In this document: piece by piece, positions 1 through 8,718 of the stretch | How the letters are laid out: each line of letters opens with the position of its first letter | Numbering within the stretch: the stretch's first letter is position 1 | NCBI RefSeq assembly: GCF_000236805.1 | Contig: NZ_AGFX01000018.1 | Location: 310,001 to 374,000 of the forward strand | Reading direction: 5' to 3' | Length of the DNA: 64,000 bases | From: Paenibacillus peoriae KCTC 3763 | GTDB lineage: Bacteria > Bacillota > Bacilli > Paenibacillales > Paenibacillaceae | Notes under the pieces: generated by a model | The model's database searches: none | Told to the model about the DNA's origin: nothing | Seen by the model: the letters and a program-made list of their open reading frames with translations, nothing else | Made by a program: the position numbers and the translations under genes

Positions 1-986
1 CTTTGTCAGTGTCAGAGGAAACGCGGCGTAAAATTTTTGAAGTTGCCGAACGGATGAAATATACGACTGTTAAACGTAAAAATGGCGGTATCGGCCGGCA
101 GCCACGCAAAAAGGCGGAGGGGCCGATCCGACTGGGGATGGTGCACTGGATGAGTGCGTACGAGGAATTGGAGGACCCTTATTATCTGTCCATCCGGTTT
201 GGTGTGGAAAAAGAGTGCCGTCAAAGCGGGGCGCAGTTGGAGCGCATTTTCAGACGGGAAGATTTGGTCGCCCTGAAGACTTTGTCTGAAGGGCTGCACG
301 GGCTAATTGTGCTGGGGCATTTTAGCAGCAAAGAGGTAGAGCATATGCTGGAGCTGCCCGTTCCTTGTGTCTTTCTGGATCACTCGGTGGAGCGCATGGG
401 CGCAGACTATGTGGTCATTGACCTCGCACGCGCTGCAGCCGATGCACTGGATTATTTGATGGACGCGGGTCATCGTCATATCGGATATGTGGGCATGGGG
501 CGGGATGAACAAGCTCATGATACTGGACTGGCAGAGCTGGATGCCCGCTATGAGACCTTTTTGCAGTACAAGGAGCAGCACGGATTATGTACATCGGATG
601 ACGTTCATGAGTGCGGCGGAACGGCGGCAGATGGCTTTCGCGCGATGGAAGCCGCAATCCTCGCAGGCTCGGAGCATCTGCCTACGGCCTTCTTCATTGC
701 GAGCGATTCAGTGGCTATTGGAGCGTTGAAGGCGCTGGAGCAGCATCACATTGCTGTCCCGGAGCGTATCTCAATCGTTGGTTTCAATGATATTCCGACA
801 GCAGAATATTTGACTCCCTCCCTGACAACGGTCAAAACGTATACCGAGCTGATGGGAGAGACAGGCATTCAGCTATTGCTGCATACGGTGCGGAACGGTC
901 CGAACGAGGTGGGACGCAAGGTCACCATTCCGACCGAGCTCATGATTCGCAACAGCAGTGCGCCGCTGCATACTCATGTAAAGTAA
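1..986 (+). CDS. LacI/GalR-family transcriptional regulator, 5' end missing
   Basis: The frame is open to the left window edge, so the N-terminus is missing. The first visible residues (LSVSEETRRKIFEVAERMKY) are the end of a LacI helix-turn-helix and hinge region. What follows is the periplasmic-binding-protein-like effector domain, with family signatures such as GHRHIGYVGMG, a DSVAIGALKAL stretch and the C-terminal IVGFNDIPTAEYLTPSLTTV. It is a cytoplasmic sugar-responsive DNA-binding protein. A terminator follows it, and a GH2 glycosidase with a LacI/cre-like operator in its promoter lies about 200 bp downstream. It therefore probably controls that glycosidase, as in EbgR/GalR-type arrangements; the target and ligand are inferred. 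Confidence 0.93.
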   Translation, partial: LSVSEETRRKIFEVAERMKYTTVKRKNGGIGRQPRKKAEGPIRLGMVHWMSAYEELEDPYYLSIRFGVEKECRQSGAQLERIFRREDLVALKTLSEGLHGLIVLGHFSSKEVEHMLELPVPCVFLDHSVERMGADYVVIDLARAAADALDYLMDAGHRHIGYVGMGRDEQAHDTGLAELDARYETFLQYKEQHGLCTSDDVHECGGTAADGFRAMEAAILAGSEHLPTAFFIASDSVAIGALKALEQHHIAVPERISIVGFNDIPTAEYLTPSLTTVKTYTELMGETGIQLLLHTVRNGPNEVGRKVTIPTELMIRNSSAPLHTHVK

Positions 987-1003
987 AATCAGTAAAAGAC
1001 TTG

Positions 1004-1033
1004 AACAGCTCCGGTTTACCGGGGCTGTTTTTG
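1004..1033 (+). terminator. Rho-independent terminator after the LacI gene
   Basis: An 11-bp stem (AACAGCTCCGG with CCGGGGCTGTT, one G-U pair) and a TTTA loop are followed by a T-run. It separates the regulator transcript from the GH2 gene. Confidence 0.85.
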
Positions 1034-1059
1034 CTATGGGTAGATCTACAAAAAAGGAA

Positions 1060-1088
1060 TTGACATTTGTATTGTAAATGCTTACATT
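1060..1088 (+). promoter_or_regulatory. Promoter of the GH2 gene with overlapping LacI/cre-type operator
   Basis: TTGACA at 1060-1065 and TACATT at 1083-1088 are separated by 17 bp. The dyad TGTAAATGCTTACA at 1073-1086 covers the spacer and the -10 box. It has TGTAA/TTACA arms and matches the CcpA cre pattern except for one base of the central CG. A repressor bound here would block RNA polymerase directly. Which LacI-family protein binds (CcpA or the upstream regulator) cannot be decided from sequence. Confidence 0.7.
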
Positions 1089-1185
1089 AAAAATATATTT
1101 ATTTTACTAAGTTTTACTCGTTATTTTTACTTAGATATTTTACTATGTATAAGAGTAAAAAAATAAAAGGTTGAGGTGACTGCCC

Positions 1186-3480
1186 ATGCGTACCATTTTG
1201 CCGTTGAATGACCAGTGGTTTTACCGTCCTGAATATGTCGAGAGTGAAGTAAATGCAGGGATTGATGTGAGTCGGTATGAACCCATTCTGCTGCCGCATA
1301 CCAATGCGGAGCTGCCGTATAACTATTTTGATGACAAGGCGTTTCAATTTGTTTCCACATATAAAAGGAACCTGGATATCCCGGCAGTTGCCAAGGGTAA
1401 GCGGGTGTATGTCGATTTTGAAGGGGTTATGTCCTATGCACAGGTATATTTGAACGGAGTAAAAGCGGGTGAGCACAAAGGCGGCTATACACCATTCAGT
1501 ATTGAATTGACCGAGCTTGCTGAATATGGCGGTTCCAATATGCTTACGGTTGTCGTCGATTCTACGGAACGAGACGATATCCCTCCCTTTGGGGCAGTCA
1601 TCGACTATCTGACCTATGGCGGTATTTACCGGGAGGTGCAGCTCCGGGTCGTCGAGCCTGTACATTTCGGAACGGTATTCGTCCAGACACCGGAGCCGCT
1701 CGCGGCAAGCAAAGCGGTACACGTGACTGTCGAGCTGGAGGGGATGGGTGCTCAGCAGGACGATTTGACGGTCGCCTTACGGCTGCTGGATGGAGGCAGC
1801 TTGAAGGCGGAGACCGGACCGACAGCAGTGAGTGCGGGCGATATGGCACTGGAGCTGAAGGAGTTGAGTGATATACAGCTGTGGGAACCGGACGATCCCA
1901 AGCTGTATGAAGCAGAGCTGACGCTGCTGCGGAACGGGGGAGAATTGGATCAGCTGACCGTGCGCTTCGGTTTTCGCGAAGCCGAATTCCAGCCGGACGG
2001 ATTTTACCTGAACGGGCGGAAGCTCAAGCTGCTCGGCTTGAACCGCCATCAGTCTTACCCGTATGTCGGCTATGCGATGCCCAAAAGAGCGCAGCGACGT
2101 GATGCCGATATACTCAAAGAAGAACTGGGTCTGAACATGGTGCGGACGTCGCATTACCCGCAGTCCCGTCATTTTCTGGATCGTTGTGATGAGATTGGAT
2201 TGCTCGTTTTTGAGGAAATTCCGGGCTGGCAGCATATCGGTGGTGAAGCGTGGAAGGAACAGGTGGTAAGGGACGTAGAGGATATGATTATCCGTGATCG
2301 CAATCATCCATCCATCGTGATCTGGGGTGTACGGATTAATGAATCGCAGGATGACCATGATCTGTACGCCCGTACCAATGAGCTTGCACGCAAACTGGAC
2401 CCGACCCGCGCTACGGGCGGTGTACGTTATATCACAGGCAGCGAGCTGCTGGAAGATGTATATACAATGAACGATTTTGTTCATGACGGTGGGCATAAAA
2501 AATATTTGGCGAAGGAAATTCGCAATTTTGATACGTATGACAATACGGAAGACGTGGATGGCGAAACGACAGCTTTGCGCGAGCCGTCGTCTGTGACCAA
2601 GCTGGATCACCCGGTTCCTTATCTGGTGACCGAATATAACGGTCATATGTATCCGACCAAGCGTTTTGATCAGGAGGAACGGGTGATGGAACATGCACTG
2701 CGCCATACGCGGGTGCAAAATGCTTCCTATGCCGATGAGGGCATTGCCGGAGCGATTGGCTGGTGTGCTTTTGACTATAATACACATGCCGACTTTGGTT
2801 CTGGTGATAAAATTTGCTACCACGGTGTCATGGATATGTTTCGTCTGCCTAAATTTGCAGCGAATGTGTACCGCAGCCAGAAGCATATCGAGCAGGAAAT
2901 TGTGATGGAGCCGGTTACGTATTGGTCCCGTGGTGAGCGAAATATCGGAGGCATCGTGCCGCTGGTCGTGTTCACCAATTGCGATGAGGTGGAGTTTATC
3001 TACGGTGACGAGCGCAAGGGGATTTATCGTCCGAACCGAGAGAAGTACCCGGCGCTTCCACATCCTCCCGTCGTTATCGACGAGCTGACAGGCCACTGGG
3101 GCATGAAGTGGGAAGATGCGGTGCTCATCGGGTATGTGGACGGTCAAGAAGTGATTCGCAGACGCTACTCGCGTAATCCGGTGCCGACGGAGCTGCGGGT
3201 GTCCGCAGACGACACCGTGCTGGAGGCGGGTGATTGGGACGTGACGAGAGTTGTGGTGGACGCTTTGGACGAATACGGCAACGGCTTGCCGTTCTATGCT
3301 GATCCCGTTTCGGTGGAGGTCGAGGGAGTGGGTGAATTGATAGGCCCAGCCAGCTTGGCGCTCATTGGTGGGCGGATTGCGTTCTGGATTCGTACGAAGG
3401 GTGAGGCTGGCAATATCCACGTGAAGGTTTCCGCCCCTTCCCGTTTTAGTCCGCAGGAACTGAGCATTATCGTAAAATAA
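1186..3480 (+). CDS. Glycoside hydrolase family 2 (beta-galactosidase/beta-glucuronidase type)
   Basis: A retaining beta-glycosidase of 764 residues with the GH2 order: N-terminal jelly-roll sugar-binding domain (about 1-170), immunoglobulin-like domain (about 175-275), TIM barrel (about 280-590) and a C-terminal Ig-like module. The barrel contains NHPSIVIWG followed by N-E, placing the acid/base at Glu386. The nucleophile is in LVTEYNG at Glu483. There is no signal peptide, so it acts in the cytoplasm on an imported glycoside. The ATG follows GAGGTG at 1173-1178 with 7-nt spacing. It stands alone between two terminators, under a promoter overlapped by a LacI/cre-type site. Galactosidase versus glucuronidase or another GH2 specificity cannot be settled here. 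Confidence 0.9.
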   Translation: MRTILPLNDQWFYRPEYVESEVNAGIDVSRYEPILLPHTNAELPYNYFDDKAFQFVSTYKRNLDIPAVAKGKRVYVDFEGVMSYAQVYLNGVKAGEHKGGYTPFSIELTELAEYGGSNMLTVVVDSTERDDIPPFGAVIDYLTYGGIYREVQLRVVEPVHFGTVFVQTPEPLAASKAVHVTVELEGMGAQQDDLTVALRLLDGGSLKAETGPTAVSAGDMALELKELSDIQLWEPDDPKLYEAELTLLRNGGELDQLTVRFGFREAEFQPDGFYLNGRKLKLLGLNRHQSYPYVGYAMPKRAQRRDADILKEELGLNMVRTSHYPQSRHFLDRCDEIGLLVFEEIPGWQHIGGEAWKEQVVRDVEDMIIRDRNHPSIVIWGVRINESQDDHDLYARTNELARKLDPTRATGGVRYITGSELLEDVYTMNDFVHDGGHKKYLAKEIRNFDTYDNTEDVDGETTALREPSSVTKLDHPVPYLVTEYNGHMYPTKRFDQEERVMEHALRHTRVQNASYADEGIAGAIGWCAFDYNTHADFGSGDKICYHGVMDMFRLPKFAANVYRSQKHIEQEIVMEPVTYWSRGERNIGGIVPLVVFTNCDEVEFIYGDERKGIYRPNREKYPALPHPPVVIDELTGHWGMKWEDAVLIGYVDGQEVIRRRYSRNPVPTELRVSADDTVLEAGDWDVTRVVVDALDEYGNGLPFYADPVSVEVEGVGELIGPASLALIGGRIAFWIRTKGEAGNIHVKVSAPSRFSPQELSIIVK

Positions 3481-3539
3481 GGATGCAAAGGCAATCTACA
3501 AATGGCTTTATACTGTAAGTAAGGTTTCCATGATTTAAA

Positions 3540-3590
3540 AGGGGTTGCCCGCAGGTTCTGCAAGAATCTGAGAGGGCAACCCCTCTTTCG
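3540..3590 (+). terminator. Terminator after the GH2 gene
   Basis: GGGGTTGCCC (3541-3550) pairs with GGGCAACCCC (3574-3583). An inner stem is formed by CAGGTTCT and AGAATCTG, and a T-rich tail follows. Confidence 0.85.
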
Positions 3591-3714
3591 TGTATTTTAA
3601 GGTGCGTTAATCTATAAATCTTGTAAATTGTGACTTATTCCTGAGTCAATTAATGATTACGTTCATAGATTTGAAGCATAAAATACACTATCGAACACAA
3701 GGGAGGTGAGTTTT

Positions 3715-3777
3715 ATGACGATCCTTTTACCTTCGCAAATCTACAATCTCGCTGCTGGTAGCTGCAAAATAAGCTAG
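3715..3777 (+). CDS. Possible 20-residue small ORF
   Basis: A short frame, MTILLPSQIYNLAAGSCKIS, opens at ATG 3715 behind GGGAGGTGA, one of the best Shine-Dalgarno sequences in this part of the window, at good spacing. It lies alone in the 411-bp gap between the GH2 terminator and the Bax1-I gene. No family is recognised. It could be a leader peptide for the downstream membrane protein, a free small protein, or chance. The ribosome site is the only positive evidence. Confidence 0.35.
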   Translation: MTILLPSQIYNLAAGSCKIS

Positions 3778-3892
3778 AGTTTTTTTGAAATTTTCTGAAA
3801 CTTTTGTCGAATTGTGCCGATATATACATATACGACGTAGAGAATCAGCAGGTCAGGCATAGAAAATATCACATCGAAAAGGAGTACCTTGA

Positions 3893-4633
3893 ATGAGCTT
3901 AAGCAACCCGGTTTTACGTGATGACATTTTTTTACGTGAAGATGAAAGAGAAGTTAGCGAACAACGCATGACCATCGGAGGAACGGTAAACAAAACCTTG
4001 CTGCTACTTGCTCTGCTTATCATTTCTGGCAGTATAACCTGGTATATAAACGACCAGGGATTGATAGAAGTGCTATCCATGATGACCGCGGGTTTGTTCG
4101 GTATGGCCGGCATGGCCCTTGCGATATTCTTTTTTCCAAAAACAGCTCCACTTCTTTCGCCAGTCTATGCGATTTTTAGTGGCTTTGCTTTGGGCGGTAT
4201 TTCAGCTTATATGGAGTATGAATATCCCGGTATTGTGGCCAATGCCATTTTGCTGACCGTGGGTATCTTGTTACTGATGCTCTTTATGTACACACAGCGA
4301 ATCATCAAGGTGACACAGGGCTTTATCTCTTTCGTGGTTTTGTGCACGTTGGCAATCGCTTTGGTAACGCTGGTGGACTTTATTTTGAATTTATTCGGTA
4401 TGAATGTTCCGTATATCCATGAGACAGGCTGGCTTGGCATCGGCATCAGTTTATTTGTTGTGGTCATTGCCGCTTTGAATCTGCTGGTGGATTTTAATTT
4501 CATTGAGGAGCAGACCGAGCAAGGAGCGCCCAAATATATGGAATGGTACGGCGCTTTTGGATTGCTCTTGACTTTAGTGTGGCTGTATGTACGGATTCTG
4601 GATCTGTTGTCCAAGTTCAGCAAGGAGGACTAA
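3893..4633 (+). CDS. Bax inhibitor-1/YccA-like multipass membrane protein
   Basis: A 246-residue integral membrane protein with an approximately 45-residue charged cytoplasmic N-terminus and about seven hydrophobic segments. The start motif SNPVLRDD, the MTIGGTVNKT stretch before the first membrane segment, and the C-terminal YMEWYGAFGLLLTLVWLY helix are typical of the bacterial Bax1-I branch (DUF/PF12811 type). Family members are usually annotated as Bax inhibitor-1/YccA-like proteins with possible ion-leak roles; the function here is unknown. ATG 3893 follows AAAAGGAG. It appears monocistronic, and its neighbours give no functional clue. Confidence 0.8.
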   Translation: MSLSNPVLRDDIFLREDEREVSEQRMTIGGTVNKTLLLLALLIISGSITWYINDQGLIEVLSMMTAGLFGMAGMALAIFFFPKTAPLLSPVYAIFSGFALGGISAYMEYEYPGIVANAILLTVGILLLMLFMYTQRIIKVTQGFISFVVLCTLAIALVTLVDFILNLFGMNVPYIHETGWLGIGISLFVVVIAALNLLVDFNFIEEQTEQGAPKYMEWYGAFGLLLTLVWLYVRILDLLSKFSKED

Positions 4634-4679
4634 GTACCTGCGGTATACTCATATGGTTTCAAATGTTTAATAGATACTT

Positions 4680-4880
4680 TTGAGAAAGCCATTACTTTTA
4701 AACATGCACTTCTTATTGCTAATTGTGTTGGTTTGTTTGAGCGTTTCAGAGCATATGCTGAACCTGGAATACAAGCTCGGTACAACATGTGGGAAAGAAA
4801 TGATCGAAAAGACGGTTTTGCTATTTGTAGCGATTAGTTTTTTACTAGTGTTTGCACTACCAGTCCTAACGAAATCCTGA
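4680..4880 (+). CDS. Possible small two-helix membrane protein
   Basis: A 66-residue frame begins at TTG with no convincing ribosome site; an internal ATG at 4704 is an alternative. It has two hydrophobic stretches (about residues 5-22 and 46-62) flanking a polar loop containing one cysteine. No family is recognised. It lies between the Bax1-I gene and a terminator at 4948, which is compatible with a short downstream cistron. The weak start makes it doubtful. Confidence 0.3.
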   Translation: MRKPLLLNMHFLLLIVLVCLSVSEHMLNLEYKLGTTCGKEMIEKTVLLFVAISFLLVFALPVLTKS

Positions 4881-4947
4881 GCTCAAGCACAATCCGAGTT
4901 CAAGGACACATGGGGAGATTTTAATCAATTAAGAAATATTACCTTGG

Positions 4948-4972
4948 CCAGCCCTTAGGCTGGTTTTTTTGT
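4948..4972 (+). terminator. Terminator after the Bax1-I region
   Basis: CCAGCC and GGCTGG around a short loop, directly followed by seven T residues. Confidence 0.85.
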
Positions 4973-5055
4973 TTATTTTGTTGTTTTGACAAAAAAAGAT
5001 CATAATGCATTTGTTCATTACCTCATAAAATGAGATTTATCAGGGGGTAATGGAC

Positions 5056-5298
5056 ATGAACAATGATGAAAATTTAACGTTAAATCAACAGATCGAAAGT
5101 GCCAGACAACGATTGCATGATCTTTTTAAACAGTATGGTTTTGGACATGCTTGCGTACTTGAGCAGGCTATGTTTTTGAACGAACTAATTAATCAGTACA
5201 ATCGTATGTATCAGAATAAACATCACTTTGTTCAGTCAGAAACCTCAGAAACCACTCCTTCCTTATGCAAAAATATTCCTCTTCCCAATCCCACATAA
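5056..5298 (+). CDS. Spo0E-like small protein lacking the SxxxD motif
   Basis: An 80-residue helical-hairpin protein. The segment from LNQQIESARQRLHDLF to VLEQAMFLNELINQY matches the Spo0E aspartyl-phosphate phosphatase fold: helix, loop, then helix with a signature that is usually SxxLD. Here that signature reads AMFLN, so the conserved Ser and Asp are both replaced, and the C-terminus is long and polar. ATG 5056 lies 8 nt after GGGGG; ATG 5050 is in frame but too close to it. Spo0E proteins act on Spo0A~P to delay sporulation. This copy probably lacks that activity or does something else. Two other Spo0E-like genes in this window keep the motif. Confidence 0.6.
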   Translation: MNNDENLTLNQQIESARQRLHDLFKQYGFGHACVLEQAMFLNELINQYNRMYQNKHHFVQSETSETTPSLCKNIPLPNPT

Positions 5299-5449
5299 CG
5301 ATCATAATTATTTAATAAAATGAATTATTTGAGATAAAAATAAAAATACATGTCCATGTAATAAATGTAAATAAGTTGGTGCATAATTTAGATCAGTACA
5401 TCGGTCGTTTTGAGCTTTTATCGATATGTGGAGGACCTGAATTAATAAC

Positions 5450-5501
5450 AAAAAGACGGCCTTCATTCCCTATTACTAGGAAATTGAGGTCGTCTTTTGT
5501 T
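5450..5501. terminator. Bidirectional terminator between convergent genes
   Basis: AAAAGACG and CGTCTTTT form the outer stem, with CCTTCA and TTGAGG inside. A/T runs flank both sides, serving the Spo0E-like gene (+) and the MFS gene (-). Confidence 0.8.
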
Positions 5502-5507
5502 TCATCT

Positions 5508-7028
5508 TTATGCTCTCTTAGGTCTAAAAATCATAAAACTGATCGCGGCTAGAATCCAGACACCAATACCGCCATAGAGCATTATCAAGCCAAAGCCGTG
5601 CACAAGCGCTGCATGGACGACGGCTCCAGACGCATCCAGAGAGGAGAGTTCTGGCAAACTCTGCCTGAGAGATACAGTATTTCCGGCGGCTATTTTTTCG
5701 GCTACAGACCGCAATTGCACTGCATTGAGAGTCCCGGAAAGGGCACCCTTCAAATAAGACAGAATACCTTCCTGCAAGATGAACCCCATCACAGCGATGT
5801 TGATGGCCAGACTGATCAATCTGGCACTCATATCTATACCGGAAGCCATGCCTGCACGGGCACTCGGAACAGAGCCGGTGGTCGTGTTGGTTACAGGCGT
5901 GTTGGTTAAGCCAAGCCCAATACCAGCCAACAAGGAGCCAGGGAGCATGGTCAACCAACTGGCGTGATCGCTGCCGCTGCCATATTTCATCAAAATGAAG
6001 CCCATACCGAGGATGAACATACCTGATGGAATGACTATGCGCGGCTGATAGCGGAGCGAAAAACGCTCTGCCAGAGGCGGAATTACCAAGGTGGGCAGCG
6101 CATAAGCCAAGAGAGACAGCCCGGCGGCTACGGTGCCGTAACCCAGGCCACTCTGGAAATAGATCGGCAGATAGATCATGAACGGCCAGAAACTGAAGTT
6201 CATGCCGATGGAGCCAAGGAGAGCGCCGGAGAAATTACGTATCTTGAATACGGAAAAGTCAAACATCGGATGGGTGCTGAGCTTTTCCGCAAATAGAAAA
6301 ACAATGAAACTTATTGCTACTGCAACAAGGATGCTGATGGATGCTCTGCTGGTAAAGCCGAGTTCCGGCCCTTGCGTGATAAAATATGCAAGGCCAAAAA
6401 CGGTCAACGAAAGCGTGACGATACCGATAATGTCCAGCTTTTTCACCTGCGGATCTCTGGACTCCTCTATGCCACCGAATGCAAGAATCAAAGTGAGGAT
6501 GGTCAACGGAACGTGGACAAGGAAAACCCAATGCCAGTTCAACACGGCTACGATCATGCCGCCGATGATAGGTCCAAAACCGAGGCCGATACCGAACACG
6601 ATCCCCCATATGCCAAAGGCTTTGCTGCGTTCTTGTCCTTCCTGAAACCGATGTGAAAGAATTGCTATTTGGCAAATCTGCATCGCACCAGCACCCACCC
6701 CTTGAAGAAACCGACTGATGATCAGAACCGATGTGCTTTGCGCCAAGCCACAAATCAAGGATGTAATACCGAACAAGACGAGGCTGATAATAAAAATACG
6801 CCTCCTTCCATACCGGTCAGCCAGCGTTCCAACAGCCATCAGAACTGTGGCACATGCAATGGTGTAAGCGTTCATAATCCATTGCATATCCTTAAGATCG
6901 CCATGCAATACTTTTTCCAGAGTTGGCAGTATCACTGGCACACTGGAAATTTCGAGGCCGAACATCAATGCGGACAAACATATAGCAGCCAATGCAATTA
7001 TATTTTTGCGGGAGAAGGAGTGGCTCAC
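5508..7028 (-). CDS. DHA2-type MFS drug exporter (EmrB/QacA family, 14 TM)
   Basis: A 506-residue proton-driven exporter with about 14 hydrophobic segments. The motif A region LADRYGRRRIF lies between TM2 and TM3, and the motif C-like GPIIGGMI in TM5 marks it as an antiporter. The start is GTG, placed 8 nt after a GGAGGG site and overlapping the stop of the small upstream frame as GTGA. An Lrp/AsnC regulator is divergently transcribed across a 172-bp region with an inverted repeat, which suggests local control. The substrate (drug, dye or amino acid) cannot be deduced. Confidence 0.9.
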   Translation of the reverse strand: MSHSFSRKNIIALAAICLSALMFGLEISSVPVILPTLEKVLHGDLKDMQWIMNAYTIACATVLMAVGTLADRYGRRRIFIISLVLFGITSLICGLAQSTSVLIISRFLQGVGAGAMQICQIAILSHRFQEGQERSKAFGIWGIVFGIGLGFGPIIGGMIVAVLNWHWVFLVHVPLTILTLILAFGGIEESRDPQVKKLDIIGIVTLSLTVFGLAYFITQGPELGFTSRASISILVAVAISFIVFLFAEKLSTHPMFDFSVFKIRNFSGALLGSIGMNFSFWPFMIYLPIYFQSGLGYGTVAAGLSLLAYALPTLVIPPLAERFSLRYQPRIVIPSGMFILGMGFILMKYGSGSDHASWLTMLPGSLLAGIGLGLTNTPVTNTTTGSVPSARAGMASGIDMSARLISLAINIAVMGFILQEGILSYLKGALSGTLNAVQLRSVAEKIAAGNTVSLRQSLPELSSLDASGAVVHAALVHGFGLIMLYGGIGVWILAAISFMIFRPKRA

Positions 7029-7222
7029 TGAGAGGTCCCTCCAGACTTTTGTTCACGGTCTGGACATCCGGCAGCGCAACTATGATATTGCGCCTCACTA
7101 AGGGCAACTCGTAAACCAGCACCAACCAGCCTTTTTTCGTCAATTGTACGATCAATAGCCTCTTCAATATCTACTTCTAAATCTGCTACTGCTCCTACCT
7201 TATTTAAAACATATTTGCTCAA
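7025..7222 (-). pseudogene. Small frame coupled to the MFS gene; possible serine-hydrolase remnant
   Basis: A 65-residue frame beginning at TTG whose TGA overlaps the GTG start of the exporter. Residues about 18-40 (EEAIDRTIDEKRLVGAGLRV) resemble the N-terminal helix and first strand of serine beta-lactamase/penicillin-binding-like hydrolases. The SxxK catalytic motif and everything after it are absent. The simplest reading is a truncated gene joined to the exporter's leader; a genuine small coupled peptide is possible. There is no clear Shine-Dalgarno site for its TTG. Confidence 0.35.
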
Positions 7223-7312
7223 GGGCAGCCATCCTCTCTATCTTTTCATGTTTGGTTCACCTTATCGATGTGAGTTTTATTATATAATCTAAATCATTCA
7301 TTTTACATAACG

Positions 7313-7335
7313 TAATCAATCCATTATGATGATTA
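7313..7335. promoter_or_regulatory. Inverted repeat in the MFS/Lrp divergent region
   Basis: TAATCA-N11-TGATTA is a 23-bp dyad in the AT-rich region between the exporter and the Lrp/AsnC gene. The size and position suit an Lrp-family autoregulatory site; binding is inferred. Confidence 0.45.
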
Positions 7336-7394
7336 TACAAAGCAATTAAATGAATTTCTCATAAAAACATTAAATTTAAAGGAGGGCATTCAAA

Positions 7395-7862
7395 GTGGAT
7401 CATGTAGACAAACAAATCCTCTTTTATCTTCAAAGTCAGGCAAGAATTTCAATGACGGAGCTAGGGAAATGCGTGGGTTTGTCCCAACCTGCTGTAACAG
7501 AACGAGTTAAACGAATGGAAGAAAAAGGAGTTATCAAGGAATATCGCACTATCATCTCTCCTGAAAAAATAGGAAAGGATACGGCAGCCTATATCTTGTT
7601 TCGGACTAGAGATTGCCATGCATTTCTTGATTTTGTCCATACATCTCCACATGTTGCCGAGTGCCACCGTATAAGCGGAGAACACAGTTATTTATTAAAA
7701 GTAGTGACCAACTCGATGCACACCCTCGAAGAGTTTAGCAACCAGTGCGATAAGTATGGAACCTACACGAGCCTGCTTGTCATGTCGTCACCGATCGATC
7801 ATAGACTTCTCATTCATTCTCTGGAAGAAGCAAGTGGAACTGCTCATTCAGAAAAAGATTAA
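7395..7862 (+). CDS. Lrp/AsnC-family transcriptional regulator
   Basis: A 155-residue regulator with the classic layout. The N-terminal winged helix-turn-helix begins DHVDKQILFYLQ and includes LSQPAVTERVKRMEEKGVI as the recognition region. It is followed by a C-terminal ligand-binding/oligomerisation domain (about 70-145) with an aspartokinase/RAM-like fold. The start is GTG 7395 after GGAGG. It is divergent from the DHA2 exporter, and a dyad lies between them. By analogy with other Lrp-exporter pairs it may sense an amino acid or related compound and control its efflux (inference). Confidence 0.9.
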   Translation: MDHVDKQILFYLQSQARISMTELGKCVGLSQPAVTERVKRMEEKGVIKEYRTIISPEKIGKDTAAYILFRTRDCHAFLDFVHTSPHVAECHRISGEHSYLLKVVTNSMHTLEEFSNQCDKYGTYTSLLVMSSPIDHRLLIHSLEEASGTAHSEKD

Positions 7863-7951
7863 GGATGAAAAAAAGACAACCCGGGATTACGTTAAATACA
7901 TAGAAGTTGGGTAAACATAAACATAATGACAAACAGGAGAGGAGTGGGTGT

Positions 7952-8701
7952 ATGTATCAAGTGGTGTTGGTGAGGCATGGAGAAAGTGTGTATAACCGAC
8001 AAAACCTGTTCACAGGCTGGACGGACGTGGACCTGACTGAACAGGGAACGCATGAGGCAATTGAGGCGGGGCGTATTCTCAAGGAGGCTGGGTATACGTT
8101 TGATTTGGCATTTTCCTCTGTGCTAAAGCGTTCGATCCGCACGCTGTATCACATCCTGGATGAGCTGGATCATTTGTGGATACCCGTGCAGAAGTCATGG
8201 AAGCTGAATGAACGCCATTACGGTGCGCTGCAGGGGCTTAGCAAGCTGGATTCTGCTGTCCAATACGGCGAGGAACAGGTTCATATCTGGCGGCGCAGTC
8301 TGACAGTGCGACCTCCCATGCTGGATGAGAAGGATGAACGGAGTCCGCGCAGGGAGGAGCGTTACCGCCATATTAAGCCGGAGGAGCTGCCGCTCGGAGA
8401 AAGTCTGGAGGATACGGTGCACCGGGTCGGGGAGTTTTGGAAGCAGCGAATTGTACCATTGATCCTCAAAAAGGATCGAGTTATCATTTCCGCACATGGC
8501 AATACTTTACGCGCATTGATCAAGTATATGGAGAATCTGGACGAGGCCGCATTGCTGGATTTGAATATTCCGACAGGCATTCCGCTGGTGTATGAGCTGG
8601 ACGATCATATAGACCCTATCCGACGCTTTTATTTGGGTGATCCGAGTCATGTGGAGGCGAAAAAGCAGGCTGTAGCCAACCAAAGCAAAGTAACGGAATA
8701 G
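7952..8701 (+). CDS. gpmA: 2,3-bisphosphoglycerate-dependent phosphoglycerate mutase
   Basis: A 249-residue enzyme interconverting 3- and 2-phosphoglycerate through a phosphohistidine. VLVRHGES holds the catalytic His9, ERHYGALQGL carries the acid/base Glu87, and SAHGN holds the second histidine (His182). The start is ATG 7952 behind a GAGGAG site and gives the usual GpmA length; a longer in-frame start at 7907 has no ribosome site. Bacilli and relatives usually rely on the cofactor-independent mutase, so this may be a second isozyme. It stands alone and converges on the alpha-amylase gene. Confidence 0.9.
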   Translation: MYQVVLVRHGESVYNRQNLFTGWTDVDLTEQGTHEAIEAGRILKEAGYTFDLAFSSVLKRSIRTLYHILDELDHLWIPVQKSWKLNERHYGALQGLSKLDSAVQYGEEQVHIWRRSLTVRPPMLDEKDERSPRREERYRHIKPEELPLGESLEDTVHRVGEFWKQRIVPLILKKDRVIISAHGNTLRALIKYMENLDEAALLDLNIPTGIPLVYELDDHIDPIRRFYLGDPSHVEAKKQAVANQSKVTE

Positions 8702-8718
8702 TGGGAGGATACCAAACT

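Noticed and set aside
1777-3420. 547-codon open frame on the minus strand inside the GH2 gene
   Set aside because: The plus strand shows full GH2 motifs and catalytic residues; the antisense product has no family features and no ribosome site.
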